Below are positions 11,382-20,124 of a DNA stretch of 64,000 nucleotides, piece by piece (the stretch's first letter is position 1; each line of letters opens with the position of its first letter). The notes beneath the pieces were generated by a model. It ran no database searches and had not been told where the DNA came from. It saw only the letters and a list, made by a program, of their open reading frames with translations. This DNA comes from RBG-16-49-21 sp040768125 (GTDB lineage: Bacteria; Spirochaetota; UBA4802; UBA5550). The position numbers were made by a program, and so were the translations under genes. The stretch is from contig JAXGNG010000001.1 of the NCBI GenBank assembly GCA_040768125.1, positions 186,001 to 250,000 of the forward strand. Reading direction: 5' to 3'.

Positions 11382-12161
11382 TTAAGGTCTCCTCTGCGCA
11401 AAAAGCCAGTCGTGCATTGCGGGATCCGCGTAGACCCAGCCCCAGGAGAAATGGTCGATATCCCGGTATTCCGTATAACGGGGAACTCCTCCGGCCCTGA
11501 CAATGGCGTCGATCATTCGCCTTGATCGCGTGACGTTAACGATAGTGTCGCGTGCTCCGTGAAATGCCCACAGGGGAGTATGGATAATGCGTTCAGCGCC
11601 GAGTTCATCGCCGCCGCCGCAGATGGGAACAACAGCCGCAAAGGAACCAGGCCACCGCTGGGCGGCATCCCAGGCGCCGAATCCTCCCATGGAGTAGCCG
11701 GTGACATAGACGCGTTTTTGATCGATGGGAAGTTCATTAATCAGAATATGTATCAAATCCCGGGATGCCCTGAGGGCCGGTGTCGGATCCGTTTTCATGG
11801 TGTGACGATCGGATTTCCAGTCCACGTCGGCCCACATCATTCCCTTCGGGCACTGCGGCGCCACGATGAAGCAGGGGTTTTTCCCTATTCTCGAGGGTTC
11901 TGCGAATATATGGAGACCCACGTACAGCTGTTTCCTGTTATCGGTGCCGCGCTCGTTGGCGCCATGAAGAAAGAGTACGAGAGGGTACGTGTTACCCGCC
12001 ACCGGATGTTCGGGAACCATGAGGCGATAGGGAAGCGTGAATCCGTGATGGTCCTGGTAATTTCGGTCCAGGAACCTCGTCTCAATTTCCCTTGATATGG
12101 GAAGCCTGGCGGACAGGAGAGAGAAGGCAAGGCCCAGAACAATGATTCGGATCAGCCGCAT
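11382..12161 (-). CDS. exported alpha/beta-hydrolase esterase (feruloyl/PHB-depolymerase-like)
   Basis: 259 residues with an N-terminal hydrophobic export signal (LIRIIVLGLAFSLLSARLP). The hydrolase body has YPLVLFLHGANERGTDN (oxyanion-hole strand), the nucleophile elbow GYSMGGFGAWDAA, an aspartate loop WAFHGARDTIVN, and a late histidine in DIDHFSWGW, so the Ser-Asp-His triad looks intact. Proteins of this LpqC/feruloyl-esterase-like class hydrolyse esters outside the cytoplasm; the substrate is unknown. It follows the MORN lipoprotein gene by 11 bp and is likely in the same operon, so both are probably envelope proteins. Confidence 0.82.
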   Translation of the reverse strand: MRLIRIIVLGLAFSLLSARLPISREIETRFLDRNYQDHHGFTLPYRLMVPEHPVAGNTYPLVLFLHGANERGTDNRKQLYVGLHIFAEPSRIGKNPCFIVAPQCPKGMMWADVDWKSDRHTMKTDPTPALRASRDLIHILINELPIDQKRVYVTGYSMGGFGAWDAAQRWPGSFAAVVPICGGGDELGAERIIHTPLWAFHGARDTIVNVTRSRRMIDAIVRAGGVPRYTEYRDIDHFSWGWVYADPAMHDWLFAQRRP

Positions 12162-12172
12162 CGAAAAAACCG

Positions 12173-12742
12173 TTACTGACCAACGAACACGTCATTAATG
12201 AATTTTCCTTTCTCCACGAGACCGTCGGGGCCGGTCATGATTCCCTGGCCGTGACGGAATCCGTTTTTCCACTCACCTTCGTATTTTGAACCATCCGGCC
12301 ACACCTGTATTCCCTGGCCGGTTTTATTGTCGTCCTTCCATTCACCGGTATATTTCTCGCCATCCGGCGCTGTCATGGTTCCACGACCGTTTCTCATGTC
12401 GTTTTCCCACTGCCCGTCGTACTTTCTTCCGTCCCGTTCGATAAAAATCCCCTGGCCACTGCGCTTGTTGTTCACCCATTCCCCTTCGTAGCGGTCTCCG
12501 TTTTTCCATATAAAGGTACCCTTGCCGTTCATGGCGTCGCGTTCCCAGTGGCCCTCGTACCTGTTGCCGTTGACATGCGTCAACTCCCCGTAGCCATGCT
12601 TCATGTTGTCCATGATTTCTCCGACATACTTTGAGCCGTCCTTCAATGTTACGGTTTTCACGTTGCCCTTCATGAAACAGCCCGGAACCGTCATGATAGC
12701 GAAAAATAAAATTGAAATAACAATTGATGCGTGTTTGTTCAT
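12173..12742 (-). CDS. MORN-repeat lipoprotein
   Basis: 189 residues beginning with a lipoprotein signal peptide (MNKHASIVISILFF, lipobox VPGC), so the mature protein is lipid-anchored. The rest is about six or seven MORN repeats of 23 residues, each of the form YxGxWxxxxxxGxGxxxxxxG; clear units start at YEGHW, YEGEW, YDGQW, YTGEW and YEGEW. MORN repeats form an extended beta sheet and usually mediate binding to lipid or protein. I use the ATG at 12742 because AGGAG lies 7 bp upstream and the lipobox fits; an upstream in-frame start would bury the signal peptide. Partner unknown. Confidence 0.85.
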   Translation of the reverse strand: MNKHASIVISILFFAIMTVPGCFMKGNVKTVTLKDGSKYVGEIMDNMKHGYGELTHVNGNRYEGHWERDAMNGKGTFIWKNGDRYEGEWVNNKRSGQGIFIERDGRKYDGQWENDMRNGRGTMTAPDGEKYTGEWKDDNKTGQGIQVWPDGSKYEGEWKNGFRHGQGIMTGPDGLVEKGKFINDVFVGQ

Positions 12743-12903
12743 GGCCCTGCTCCTACTGTCATTGCTGTTGGTGCCGGATGACGTGTTGAACGATTGGATA
12801 GCCGGGAAGACAGTGAAACGGTCAGCATCCAATGCCACCCGATATAACCATATCCCTTACCGGGAATAATGCAATAGTTTTTTTCATTTTTATCAGGGGC
12901 GGA

Positions 12904-13812
12904 TCATGCGTTGAATTTTTCTGATACTTCTGAAAGGAAGTTGCGAAGTTTACCGGTTATCTGTTCGAGAATCATGGCGGTCTCGATGGAATTTACGAGG
13001 GGATTGCGGGCGGCCTTGAGAATGATAGAGGCGGCATGCGACGGGTCCGGCACGGGCAGTATCCCAAGGTTAACAGGATTCAGCTCTGGATCGACTTTAT
13101 CGACGAGACTCGCGTGATACGCGGTTGGGTTTGCCGAAACAATCCTGCACCCGGACATGTGCCCTTCATAGAGCGTGATGCCAAAATGCGTTACCAGTAC
13201 TCGCGATGCAAGGAGTGATTCAGCGAAGGAACAGGGCAGGGGGACGGATCTTTTTCCCTCAATAATGCGCGAATCATCGCCGGCAAGGAGGGCGCAGGTA
13301 AGCTCTTCGGGCACCAGCGAGTGAAGGGATTGAACTGTCTCCGGGGCCGGCCGAAAACCGCAGTAAAGCGCGACATCGATAGTTTTATTGATGGTTTTCA
13401 TATCAATGGTCCGGATCGTTTCAGTGAAGTCATGGCCGAAAAGGAATAGATCGTTGCGCGGCACCGTGTCATGTGGGTTCGGAAGCAGGTCTATCGGATG
13501 TGTTGCAATATTTCTTCCGGGGCCACAGTCATCGACCGCAATGATGGGAGCAATACGCCGAAGAGCGCTCATTTCTTCGAGCGTGGAATCACGCATGTCA
13601 CGGATGAGGAGGGAACTTGCGGGGGGTATCGAATCAACACATAGTGGTCGAAGAGACGGTGGCAACAGGCCCGCTCCCCCTTTCATTACAATGTATACCT
13701 CGTGGGTGGTTTCCCTTCTAATGAAATCGGCCAGGTTTGCCATTCTCTGGAGGTGGCCGGAACCGAGATGACCCCCCGCGTCGGTGATAATTGAGATTCT
13801 TTTCTGCATCAC
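12904..13812 (-). CDS. SpsG/PseG-like nucleotide-sugar hydrolase or glycosyltransferase
   Basis: 302 residues of the GT-B-like PseG/SpsG group. The N-terminal GGHLGSGHLQRMANLADF loop, with its Gly-His pair, is the family hallmark, and IIAVDDCGPGRN matches the conserved Asp-Asp segment. PseG removes UDP from a trideoxy sugar during pseudaminic acid synthesis; SpsG homologues act in spore or surface glycan synthesis. The exact substrate here is inference. Its start codon overlaps the SpsF-like stop by 4 bp (ATGA), implying translational coupling and a shared pathway. No PseB, PseC or PseI gene is visible nearby. Confidence 0.75.
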   Translation of the reverse strand: MMQKRISIITDAGGHLGSGHLQRMANLADFIRRETTHEVYIVMKGGAGLLPPSLRPLCVDSIPPASSLLIRDMRDSTLEEMSALRRIAPIIAVDDCGPGRNIATHPIDLLPNPHDTVPRNDLFLFGHDFTETIRTIDMKTINKTIDVALYCGFRPAPETVQSLHSLVPEELTCALLAGDDSRIIEGKRSVPLPCSFAESLLASRVLVTHFGITLYEGHMSGCRIVSANPTAYHASLVDKVDPELNPVNLGILPVPDPSHAASIILKAARNPLVNSIETAMILEQITGKLRNFLSEVSEKFNA

Positions 13813-14549
13813 GCACTTGAATGGGTCATGGGACGCTGGACAACGCCGCTGTTTATTTCTGCAAGCCCGGGATTCTTCCTCAGAAATTCAATAACCGCTG
13901 AAAGGGGAAAGGGTGTTCCTCGATAACAATTGGAGTAGATGATTTCGGCCAGCCTGAAATCCTCCGGCGTATCCACCGTAAGTCGTAAATTCGGGAAAGG
14001 ATTGTCGATACCGCTCTCATGCTGAACGATTCTGAATTGATCGGGCCTTTCCCAAATGTAGGGGGTGACATGCTCCCGCTGATGGGGGCTGTCGCTGTGG
14101 TGGAACGCGGCGACAAGTGCCGTTTTTTTTACGATGCCCACTCCGGTGCCGAGGGGAAGGTCCGTGAAATGGAAAAGATCGCCGTCTGTTTTGATGGCCA
14201 GCTCAACCGCGTGATCCGCCAATTCCGGGTCGGTGAACGGGTTGTCACCGGTCACGCGAATAATATAGTCCCCTCCAAATCGTTCGGCGGCGAGATAAAA
14301 TCGTTCGAGTACGTTTTCTTCCGAGCCGATGAACACACTGATGCCCATGGATTCGGCGAGTTCAATAATGGGGTGATTGTCATCGCCGCCACAGGTGGCC
14401 AGTACGACGCGTTCCGCTCCGCGTACAGCAAGTGTCCGTTCAAAAACATGGTGAAGAAGCGGCCTTCCGCCGAGTTTCATCAGGGCTTTTCCGGGAAGAC
14501 GCGTTGAGTTCATGCGGGCCTGAATGATGGCGGTTATGGTCTGTTTCAT
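13809..14549 (-). CDS. SpsF-like acylneuraminate cytidylyltransferase family protein
   Basis: 246 residues. The N-terminal AIIQARMNSTRLPGKALMKL is the CMP-sugar synthetase / SpsF nucleotide-binding signature, followed by GRPLLHHVFERTL and the metal-site segment ITGDNPFTDPELAD. It should transfer CMP to an acidic or modified sugar in the cytoplasm. I begin at 14549 because the family starts exactly at that Met; a longer frame would run back into the upstream radical SAM gene. The ribosome-binding site is poor, suggesting coupling to upstream translation. It sits between the radical SAM/SPASM gene (41 bp) and the SpsG-like gene (4-bp overlap). Confidence 0.82.
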   Translation of the reverse strand: MKQTITAIIQARMNSTRLPGKALMKLGGRPLLHHVFERTLAVRGAERVVLATCGGDDNHPIIELAESMGISVFIGSEENVLERFYLAAERFGGDYIIRVTGDNPFTDPELADHAVELAIKTDGDLFHFTDLPLGTGVGIVKKTALVAAFHHSDSPHQREHVTPYIWERPDQFRIVQHESGIDNPFPNLRLTVDTPEDFRLAEIIYSNCYRGTPFPLSAVIEFLRKNPGLAEINSGVVQRPMTHSSA

Positions 14550-14590
14550 GGCGGTGCTGTCGCGGTGACCCCGGGATATAGCCGGATGTA

Positions 14591-16084
14591 TCAGGAGTTG
14601 AAGGTGTACCACTCATCGCATGAGGAACAATCGGGAGAGGAAGGGTACTTTTTCGAATAATCACTGACAAAGGCATCTCGCCTTTTCTCCCAGATTTCCG
14701 AAAGCCTGGCCGTAAGAAGTGAATCCTTTCGGCAATCGGCATCCACGTCCTGTTTGCAGAAAGGCACCCTTCCGTCCGATAGGATGTAAAGATCGCGCTG
14801 GAGATGCCAGCATGGTACGCGCTCAAGGGGTGAAAGGTCGGAGTAGCGGCGATCCGGTATTCTTCCCAGATATGTGTTTTGTTTCTGGAGGATCACGGGG
14901 ACCTTCTTTCCTTCCCAGTAATCGTAGAAGGAATCCAGAAATGGTTCTGTTTCGTTGATCTTCATGATCTGAACATAGAGTCGCCCATCAGCCGCATCTC
15001 TGAGGGAAAGAACATTGTTGACCACCGCATCATAGTGGTCATGTCCATGGATCCCCGCGTAGCTTTTCGAATCAATGCCGTTCAGGTTAATGATGGTGGT
15101 GGTTTTTTTGCCGTTGTTCAGGAGATACGAGCGGTAGTTTGGTCCGGCATGGATTCCGTTAGTCTCGACGATAATTTGATCAACGAGTGGTGATCGGTGA
15201 GCCTCATCAAGGAGTTCATAAAAATGAGCGTGCATGAGTGGCTCGCCGGATCCGCCGAGGCAGAGCGTGTAAGAAAGATTGAATTCGTTCATCTGCGAGA
15301 TGATACTCTTGAAAAGATCCGGCTCCATGTCATCGTGTACTTTACCGAGGGTACCGCGGTAGCAGAAAAGACATTGAAGATCGCACCTCCCCGTTAGCTC
15401 GATCTCGACATAAGACGGACCAATATAGAGGATCTCAGGTGAGGAGTGGATACAATCGCGAATTTCGGCGTAGGGGACAATCCCGTTGCGACGGCGGTGC
15501 ATATTCTCCATTATGCGGGCGTCCCGCGGGTCGCTTGATAGAAAAGAGAGTCGTTTGTCGCGAATATCCGGTTCCCTGTAATATATCTCGACATCAAAAT
15601 TGTTTATGTTCGATCGGACAACCTGGCCCAGGGGGAGTGTTGTTTCATTCATGTCGGGTATGGCGGATATAAGTTCTTTCGATACGATCTCGCATGTGAA
15701 GCCGGGTGGCAGGTTCTCTGAATAGGTGAATTCAGCGAGGTGACGGAGATGGAGATCGATCATTTCCTGTATGATTGATGGATCCAGAAATGGTGATTCG
15801 GCGATGATCTTGCAGAGATGCCGGGATCCGGTTCTGGCGAAACACTCCTTCCAGAAAAGGACGTCGTCATCCCCCTGGCGGATGACGCATTCCGTGAGCT
15901 CGGAGAGTTTCCCGGAATAAGCTGAAGGTGCCGAATAATAGATTGCCCCGATCTGTTCAATGCCCTGAAGGGTCGCGGCGATGGAGTCGGGAAGAAAGAC
16001 ACCCCTGAAGGTGAGGGCTTCATCGGATTCCGCGCCGGTGATGTAAATAAGGATATCGACTTTCAACTGGGTCACCCTTTTCAC
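14591..16084 (-). CDS. radical SAM/SPASM protein (spiro-SPASM type) with degenerate N-terminal cytidylyltransferase-like domain
   Basis: 497 residues. Residues 1 to about 160 resemble a worn SpsF-type nucleotidyltransferase: IIAESPFLDPSIIQEMIDL parallels ITGDNPFTDPELADHAVEL of the next gene, but the N-terminal QARMNSTRLPGK loop is absent. The central radical SAM domain has C234-x3-C238-x2-C241 (CDLQCLFC) for the 4Fe-4S cluster and the GGSGEPL glycine motif. The C-terminus is SPASM-like, with cysteines in VPCWHL, VPFCKQDVDADC and SPDCSSC. The architecture matches the spiro-SPASM family, which I recall as spirochaete-restricted. Substrate unknown; peptide or sugar modification linked to the Sps genes is inferred. 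Confidence 0.82.
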   Translation of the reverse strand: MKRVTQLKVDILIYITGAESDEALTFRGVFLPDSIAATLQGIEQIGAIYYSAPSAYSGKLSELTECVIRQGDDDVLFWKECFARTGSRHLCKIIAESPFLDPSIIQEMIDLHLRHLAEFTYSENLPPGFTCEIVSKELISAIPDMNETTLPLGQVVRSNINNFDVEIYYREPDIRDKRLSFLSSDPRDARIMENMHRRRNGIVPYAEIRDCIHSSPEILYIGPSYVEIELTGRCDLQCLFCYRGTLGKVHDDMEPDLFKSIISQMNEFNLSYTLCLGGSGEPLMHAHFYELLDEAHRSPLVDQIIVETNGIHAGPNYRSYLLNNGKKTTTIINLNGIDSKSYAGIHGHDHYDAVVNNVLSLRDAADGRLYVQIMKINETEPFLDSFYDYWEGKKVPVILQKQNTYLGRIPDRRYSDLSPLERVPCWHLQRDLYILSDGRVPFCKQDVDADCRKDSLLTARLSEIWEKRRDAFVSDYSKKYPSSPDCSSCDEWYTFNS

Positions 16085-16090
16085 GTGCCC

Positions 16091-17161
16091 TCAGGCCTGC
16101 ACATAATTGGGCATGAAGATCTGGATTTCCGACTCCTTAATACGCCGTCTGACCCACTTTTTGAACTGCTCCGTCAGGCTTTCATTGTAAAGCTTGAACA
16201 TGATAAGACGCTCAACGCGCTCGAAGGTGAGGGGCCTGCGCCCCATAAGCTTCACAATATGGTATCCCATCCCTGACTTGAACACCTGGGATACCGTGCC
16301 ACGGCCCTTGATCTGGTTCACAAACCCGGCAAAATAGGGGTCCATTTCAGCAAGCATTTTCCAGCCGAGATCTCCTCCCTTGCCCGCGGATTCAGGGTCT
16401 TGAGAATGAGCCCTGGCAATCGCCTCGAAGGACCCCCCTGCCATTATCTGGGCGCGCAAATCGGAAATGGTATTGTTCGCATCACGCTCGGCTGAGAACG
16501 AGCCTCCTCTCGGTTTAATCAGTATATGTTTAACCCATACCTCGTCGCCGAGCTTGGCCCTGTTTTTTCTATACCATGCAAGGGCCTCTTCCTTGGCGGG
16601 AGGTGATACGCCTATGGCAATCGACATCACCTGCTCTCTCATGATCTGGGATCGGATTTCCTCGAAATAATCCTTGAAGCTAATTTTTGCGCGGTTCTCG
16701 AGAACCATGATGAATTCGTCGATCTGGGCATCCAGTTTTCGGTCATCCATCATCGAGGCCCCGCTGAGTCGCTTTTCGAGGCGATTGATCATTTTCGCGA
16801 TTTCCTTGTCCCTGGCCTTTTCGTCTCGAAACCGGGGGGCGAAATGCTGCTTCATCATCTCCTCGATATGGCCGAGAACGCGGCGATCGCTCACCACGAT
16901 GGCCTCATCCGTTGCGGTTTCTAGGACCAGGGCGTCCTCGATGAACTTGTCGAGGATCCTGCTCTTTTCGTAGGAATGACGGCTTCGAGGAACGCTTTTT
17001 ACTTTAATCAACTGGTTGAATTTGCTGTCGATTTCGCTTTCAATTATGGAAAGATCGTTTACGACTGCGATGACGCTGTCATAAGGCTCCCAGGAAAGGA
17101 GCGGGGTCCCCGGTAGAATACAGATTGATAGTGTGATGAGAAACAGCATGATTTTTTTCAT
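16091..17161 (-). CDS. periplasmic peptidyl-prolyl isomerase, SurA/PrsA-like parvulin
   Basis: 356 residues. An N-terminal signal peptide (IMLFLITLSICILPGTPLL) precedes a SurA-type chaperone region (SVIAVVNDLSIIESEIDSKF, residues 28-180) and one parvulin domain at about 205-300: VWVKHILIKP, then FEAIARAHSQDPESAGKGGD and SGMGYHIVKLMGR. Such proteins assist folding of outer-membrane proteins in the periplasm. A C-terminal helix (RVERLIMFKLYNESLTEQF) would complete the chaperone lobe. It is the first gene of a tight minus-strand run: only 6 bp separate it from the radical SAM/SPASM gene, so the four genes 17161 to 12904 are probably one operon. Confidence 0.88.
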   Translation of the reverse strand: MKKIMLFLITLSICILPGTPLLSWEPYDSVIAVVNDLSIIESEIDSKFNQLIKVKSVPRSRHSYEKSRILDKFIEDALVLETATDEAIVVSDRRVLGHIEEMMKQHFAPRFRDEKARDKEIAKMINRLEKRLSGASMMDDRKLDAQIDEFIMVLENRAKISFKDYFEEIRSQIMREQVMSIAIGVSPPAKEEALAWYRKNRAKLGDEVWVKHILIKPRGGSFSAERDANNTISDLRAQIMAGGSFEAIARAHSQDPESAGKGGDLGWKMLAEMDPYFAGFVNQIKGRGTVSQVFKSGMGYHIVKLMGRRPLTFERVERLIMFKLYNESLTEQFKKWVRRRIKESEIQIFMPNYVQA

Positions 17162-17322
17162 ATCGGCCAGCCGCGTGTTAATAGCGTTCCCCCGTTTAAA
17201 GTCTCGATAACGATAGGTGAATCATGTTTATATCTTTACTTGTATCGTGTTCGCAGTATTCGGTATTAATTGCAAGATAAATTTTGAAAGGAGTGCCTGA
17301 CCGCATCCACGGCCAGTAGCCA

Positions 17323-18900
17323 TCACTGCTTGTTCTTAAATAACATGTATTCAATGCCGTCCACGATGGCCTGCCAGGAGGCCTCGATAATGTCAGTGGA
17401 AACACCAACGGTGCCCCATCGGTCGGTCTTCCTCTTCTGATCTAAAAGGACGCGCACCGAGGCTCCGGTCCCGCTCTTTTCGTTGAGCACTCGCACCTTG
17501 TAATCGGAAAGCTGGATTTCTCTTATCTCCGGATAAAATTTTTCAAGGGCCTTACGCAGGGCGTTGTCGAGGGCCTCTACTGGTCCCCGGCCGTTTGCCG
17601 CGGTGTGTTCTTCCCTGCCGTCCACCACCACCTTGATGGTGGCCTCGCATGGCAGTTTTTTCTGGCCCTCCATCTCGCTGATGACGCGGAAGCCCTTCAG
17701 GGTAAAAAAGGGGTGATAGTCTCCCGTCGCCTCGCGGAGAAGAAGCTCAAAGGATCCCTCGGCCGCCTCGAACTGGTACCCCTTGTCCTCAAGGACCTTG
17801 ATTTTCTGGAGGAGATCCGTCGGGAGTGTTGCCTTTTTTTTCAGGTTGATGCCCATCTCCCGGGCCTTGAAGAGAATGTTGCTTTTCCCGGAAAGCTCTG
17901 AGACCAGTACCTTTCGCCGGTTCCCCACCTCCTCGGGATTCACATGCTCGTAGGTCCTGGTGTCCTTTTCAATTGCTGATACATGTACACCGCCCTTGTG
18001 GGCGAAGGAATTGTCTCCCACGTAGGGCGCCCGTTCGTCGTGGGCCAGGTTGGCCAATTCGCTGATGAGACGGCTTGTCTCTGTCAAGTGGGAGAGGGAT
18101 TGAGCCGCAGCACATCGGTAACCCATCTTGAGGACCAGGTTCGGTATCAGGGTCATGAGGTTGCAGTTTCCGCACCGTTCGCCATATCCATTTGCGGTGC
18201 CCTGGACGGAAACCGCGCCCGCCCTCAGGGATGCCATGGAATTGGCGACGGCAACCCCCGCATCGTTATGGAAATGAACGCCAAGGGGAAGTTCCGTTGA
18301 AGGGAAAATTTTTTCGATTATTCGTGATACGTCATGGGGCATGACGCCTCCGTTCGTATCGCACAGCACGATCATGTCGGCCCCTGCCTCTTCTGCACGT
18401 GAGATCAATCGATAGCAGTAATCCTCGTTCGAAAGGAACCCGTCGAAGAAATGTTCAAGGTCGACGAAGACCCTTCTTTTTTTATCCCTGAGATATGAAA
18501 TGGTATCGTGCATCATTTCCAGGTTCTGATCGAGGGTTGCGTTCAGTGCACGGGTTACGTGAAAGTCCCAGGCCTTTGCAACGATTGCGATGACCGGGGC
18601 TTTCGATTCAACGAGGGCCTGTAGAAGGGGGTCTTTTGCGCATGCGACCCCCTTTCTCCTTGTGGATCCGAAGGCGACGATCGTTGAGTGTTCGAGACCC
18701 TCCCTGCGTATGTCTTTGAAGAACTGGTCGTCCTTGGGATTTGATCCGGGCCAGCCACCCTCGATATAATCCACCTTGAGCCTGTCAAGGGCGCCCGCGA
18801 TGAGCAGCTTGTCATTCAGCGAAAAAGATATCCCCACGGTCTGGGCCCCGTCCCGGAGGGTGGTATCGTATATGGTGATTTGTTCCTGAGGCATTTCCAT
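17323..18900 (-). CDS. cimA: citramalate synthase
   Basis: 525 residues, full length for the CimA-type branch of the isopropylmalate/homocitrate synthase family. It condenses pyruvate with acetyl-CoA to citramalate, opening the threonine-independent isoleucine route known from leptospires. Visible marks: IYDTTLRDGAQTVGISFS with the metal-binding Asp, GVHFHNDAGVAVANS (the HxH metal ligands), GYGERCGNCNL and an AHKGGVHVSAI loop. Residues about 390-520 form the regulatory LeuA dimer domain (EATIKVVVDGREEHTAANGRGPVEALD), so feedback control by isoleucine is likely. Start may be either of two ATGs two codons apart. Divergent from the DUF368 gene. Confidence 0.92.
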   Translation of the reverse strand: MEMPQEQITIYDTTLRDGAQTVGISFSLNDKLLIAGALDRLKVDYIEGGWPGSNPKDDQFFKDIRREGLEHSTIVAFGSTRRKGVACAKDPLLQALVESKAPVIAIVAKAWDFHVTRALNATLDQNLEMMHDTISYLRDKKRRVFVDLEHFFDGFLSNEDYCYRLISRAEEAGADMIVLCDTNGGVMPHDVSRIIEKIFPSTELPLGVHFHNDAGVAVANSMASLRAGAVSVQGTANGYGERCGNCNLMTLIPNLVLKMGYRCAAAQSLSHLTETSRLISELANLAHDERAPYVGDNSFAHKGGVHVSAIEKDTRTYEHVNPEEVGNRRKVLVSELSGKSNILFKAREMGINLKKKATLPTDLLQKIKVLEDKGYQFEAAEGSFELLLREATGDYHPFFTLKGFRVISEMEGQKKLPCEATIKVVVDGREEHTAANGRGPVEALDNALRKALEKFYPEIREIQLSDYKVRVLNEKSGTGASVRVLLDQKRKTDRWGTVGVSTDIIEASWQAIVDGIEYMLFKNKQ

Positions 18901-19062
18901 GTACCTGAACCCAAGGGCTTCAAACAGATCAGCATGGTGGTACCAGGGGTGATCTTATTGCAAGGATTTTTTACGCGTATGGACCCATGGGGATCCGGTG
19001 GTCCCAATAATGGTTGACGCCTTGCCGGATATCCCTTACGTCTCGTCCATCACAAGGGACTC

Positions 19063-20085
19063 ATGACGGAGAAAAGAATGGAATACTTCAAGGACATCAC
19101 CAAGGGAATGGTCATTGGCGTGGCAAATATTATCCCGGGGGTCTCCGGAGGGACGATGGCACTGGTGCTGGGAATCTATGAACGCTTGATCAGTTCCCTG
19201 CACGGAATCTCGGGGCAAACGGTCAGGGCCTTCGCCAAACTGTTCACGTTCAGCCGCGAGGGACTCAACATCTTCAGGGAAGAACTGAAGAGGATCGATG
19301 CGTGGTTCCTTTTCCGCATTGGCGCGGGGGCGATCATTGCGATCGTCGCCCTGGCGAAAATCATGACCCACCTCCTTGAACACTGGCATGACCCGACGTA
19401 CGGTTTCTTTTTCGGTCTTGTCATGGTTTCTGCCGCCGCTCCATGGAAACTGATGAAAAAACGCGGTATTGCAGCGGTGCTCCTGATGATTATTTCGGCG
19501 GCCCTCCTCGTCGGCATCTCCAATCTTTCATCCGGGGAACAACTCATTGAGAAGGCGAGGGTTAAGCAGGAGCTGGCTCTCGCCGGAGAGGGAGATGCCG
19601 CGGGGAATCGCTCTCTCAACGGGCTGGACCCCTGGAGGGCGGGATACATGTTTCTCATGGGTGCCGTGTCGATTTCCGCCATGATCCTTCCTGGTATCAG
19701 CGGGTCTTTCCTCCTGCTCCTGATGGGAGGCTATTTCGATATTTTAAAGGCTATCGCATCCAGGGACCTGCCGGTTCTGGCGGTTTTCAGCGCGGGATGC
19801 CTGGTTGGGGTACTTGTTTTCAGCCGTCTTCTCGAGCTCCTTCTCAGGAAATGGCACGACCAGACCATGGCATTTCTTGTGGGCCTTGTGGTCGGTTCCC
19901 TCTGGCTGATATGGCCTTTTAAGACATCGGAAACCGTTGGTTCGGAAATAGTGTATCTTGAAAACACGATCCCCCGGTCGCTGGGTACGAACGAGTTCAT
20001 CACCATCGCAGCGTTTCTCGTCGGCTCCCTGATTGTTCTCGCGCTCATGAGGATCGAAAAGAAAGAAGACGCGCCGGAGAAATAA
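19063..20085 (+). CDS. DUF368 membrane protein, PopT-type undecaprenyl phosphate translocase
   Basis: 340 residues with about eight to ten hydrophobic segments. Both glycine-rich re-entrant motifs of DUF368 are present: GVANIIPGVSGGTMALVLG at the N-terminus and MILPGISGSFLLLLMGGY mid-protein. DUF368 proteins (PopT) were reported to flip undecaprenyl phosphate back to the cytoplasmic face for reuse in wall and surface-glycan synthesis; assignment here is by family. Two starts are possible: 19063 (AGGGA 4 bp upstream) or 19078 (GGAG 6 bp upstream, only 5 codons later). It stands alone, converging on etfA. Confidence 0.85.
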   Translation: MTEKRMEYFKDITKGMVIGVANIIPGVSGGTMALVLGIYERLISSLHGISGQTVRAFAKLFTFSREGLNIFREELKRIDAWFLFRIGAGAIIAIVALAKIMTHLLEHWHDPTYGFFFGLVMVSAAAPWKLMKKRGIAAVLLMIISAALLVGISNLSSGEQLIEKARVKQELALAGEGDAAGNRSLNGLDPWRAGYMFLMGAVSISAMILPGISGSFLLLLMGGYFDILKAIASRDLPVLAVFSAGCLVGVLVFSRLLELLLRKWHDQTMAFLVGLVVGSLWLIWPFKTSETVGSEIVYLENTIPRSLGTNEFITIAAFLVGSLIVLALMRIEKKEDAPEK

Positions 20086-20124
20086 GGTGGGGACATGAGG
20101 CGGTTAGTGATGCGGGATCAATAC

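Noticed and set aside
18936..18945. TGGTACCACC on the minus strand upstream of cimA, resembling a T-box antiterminator core
   Set aside because: The leader is too short for a full T-box, there is no specifier stem or AG bulge, and no terminator hairpin follows.
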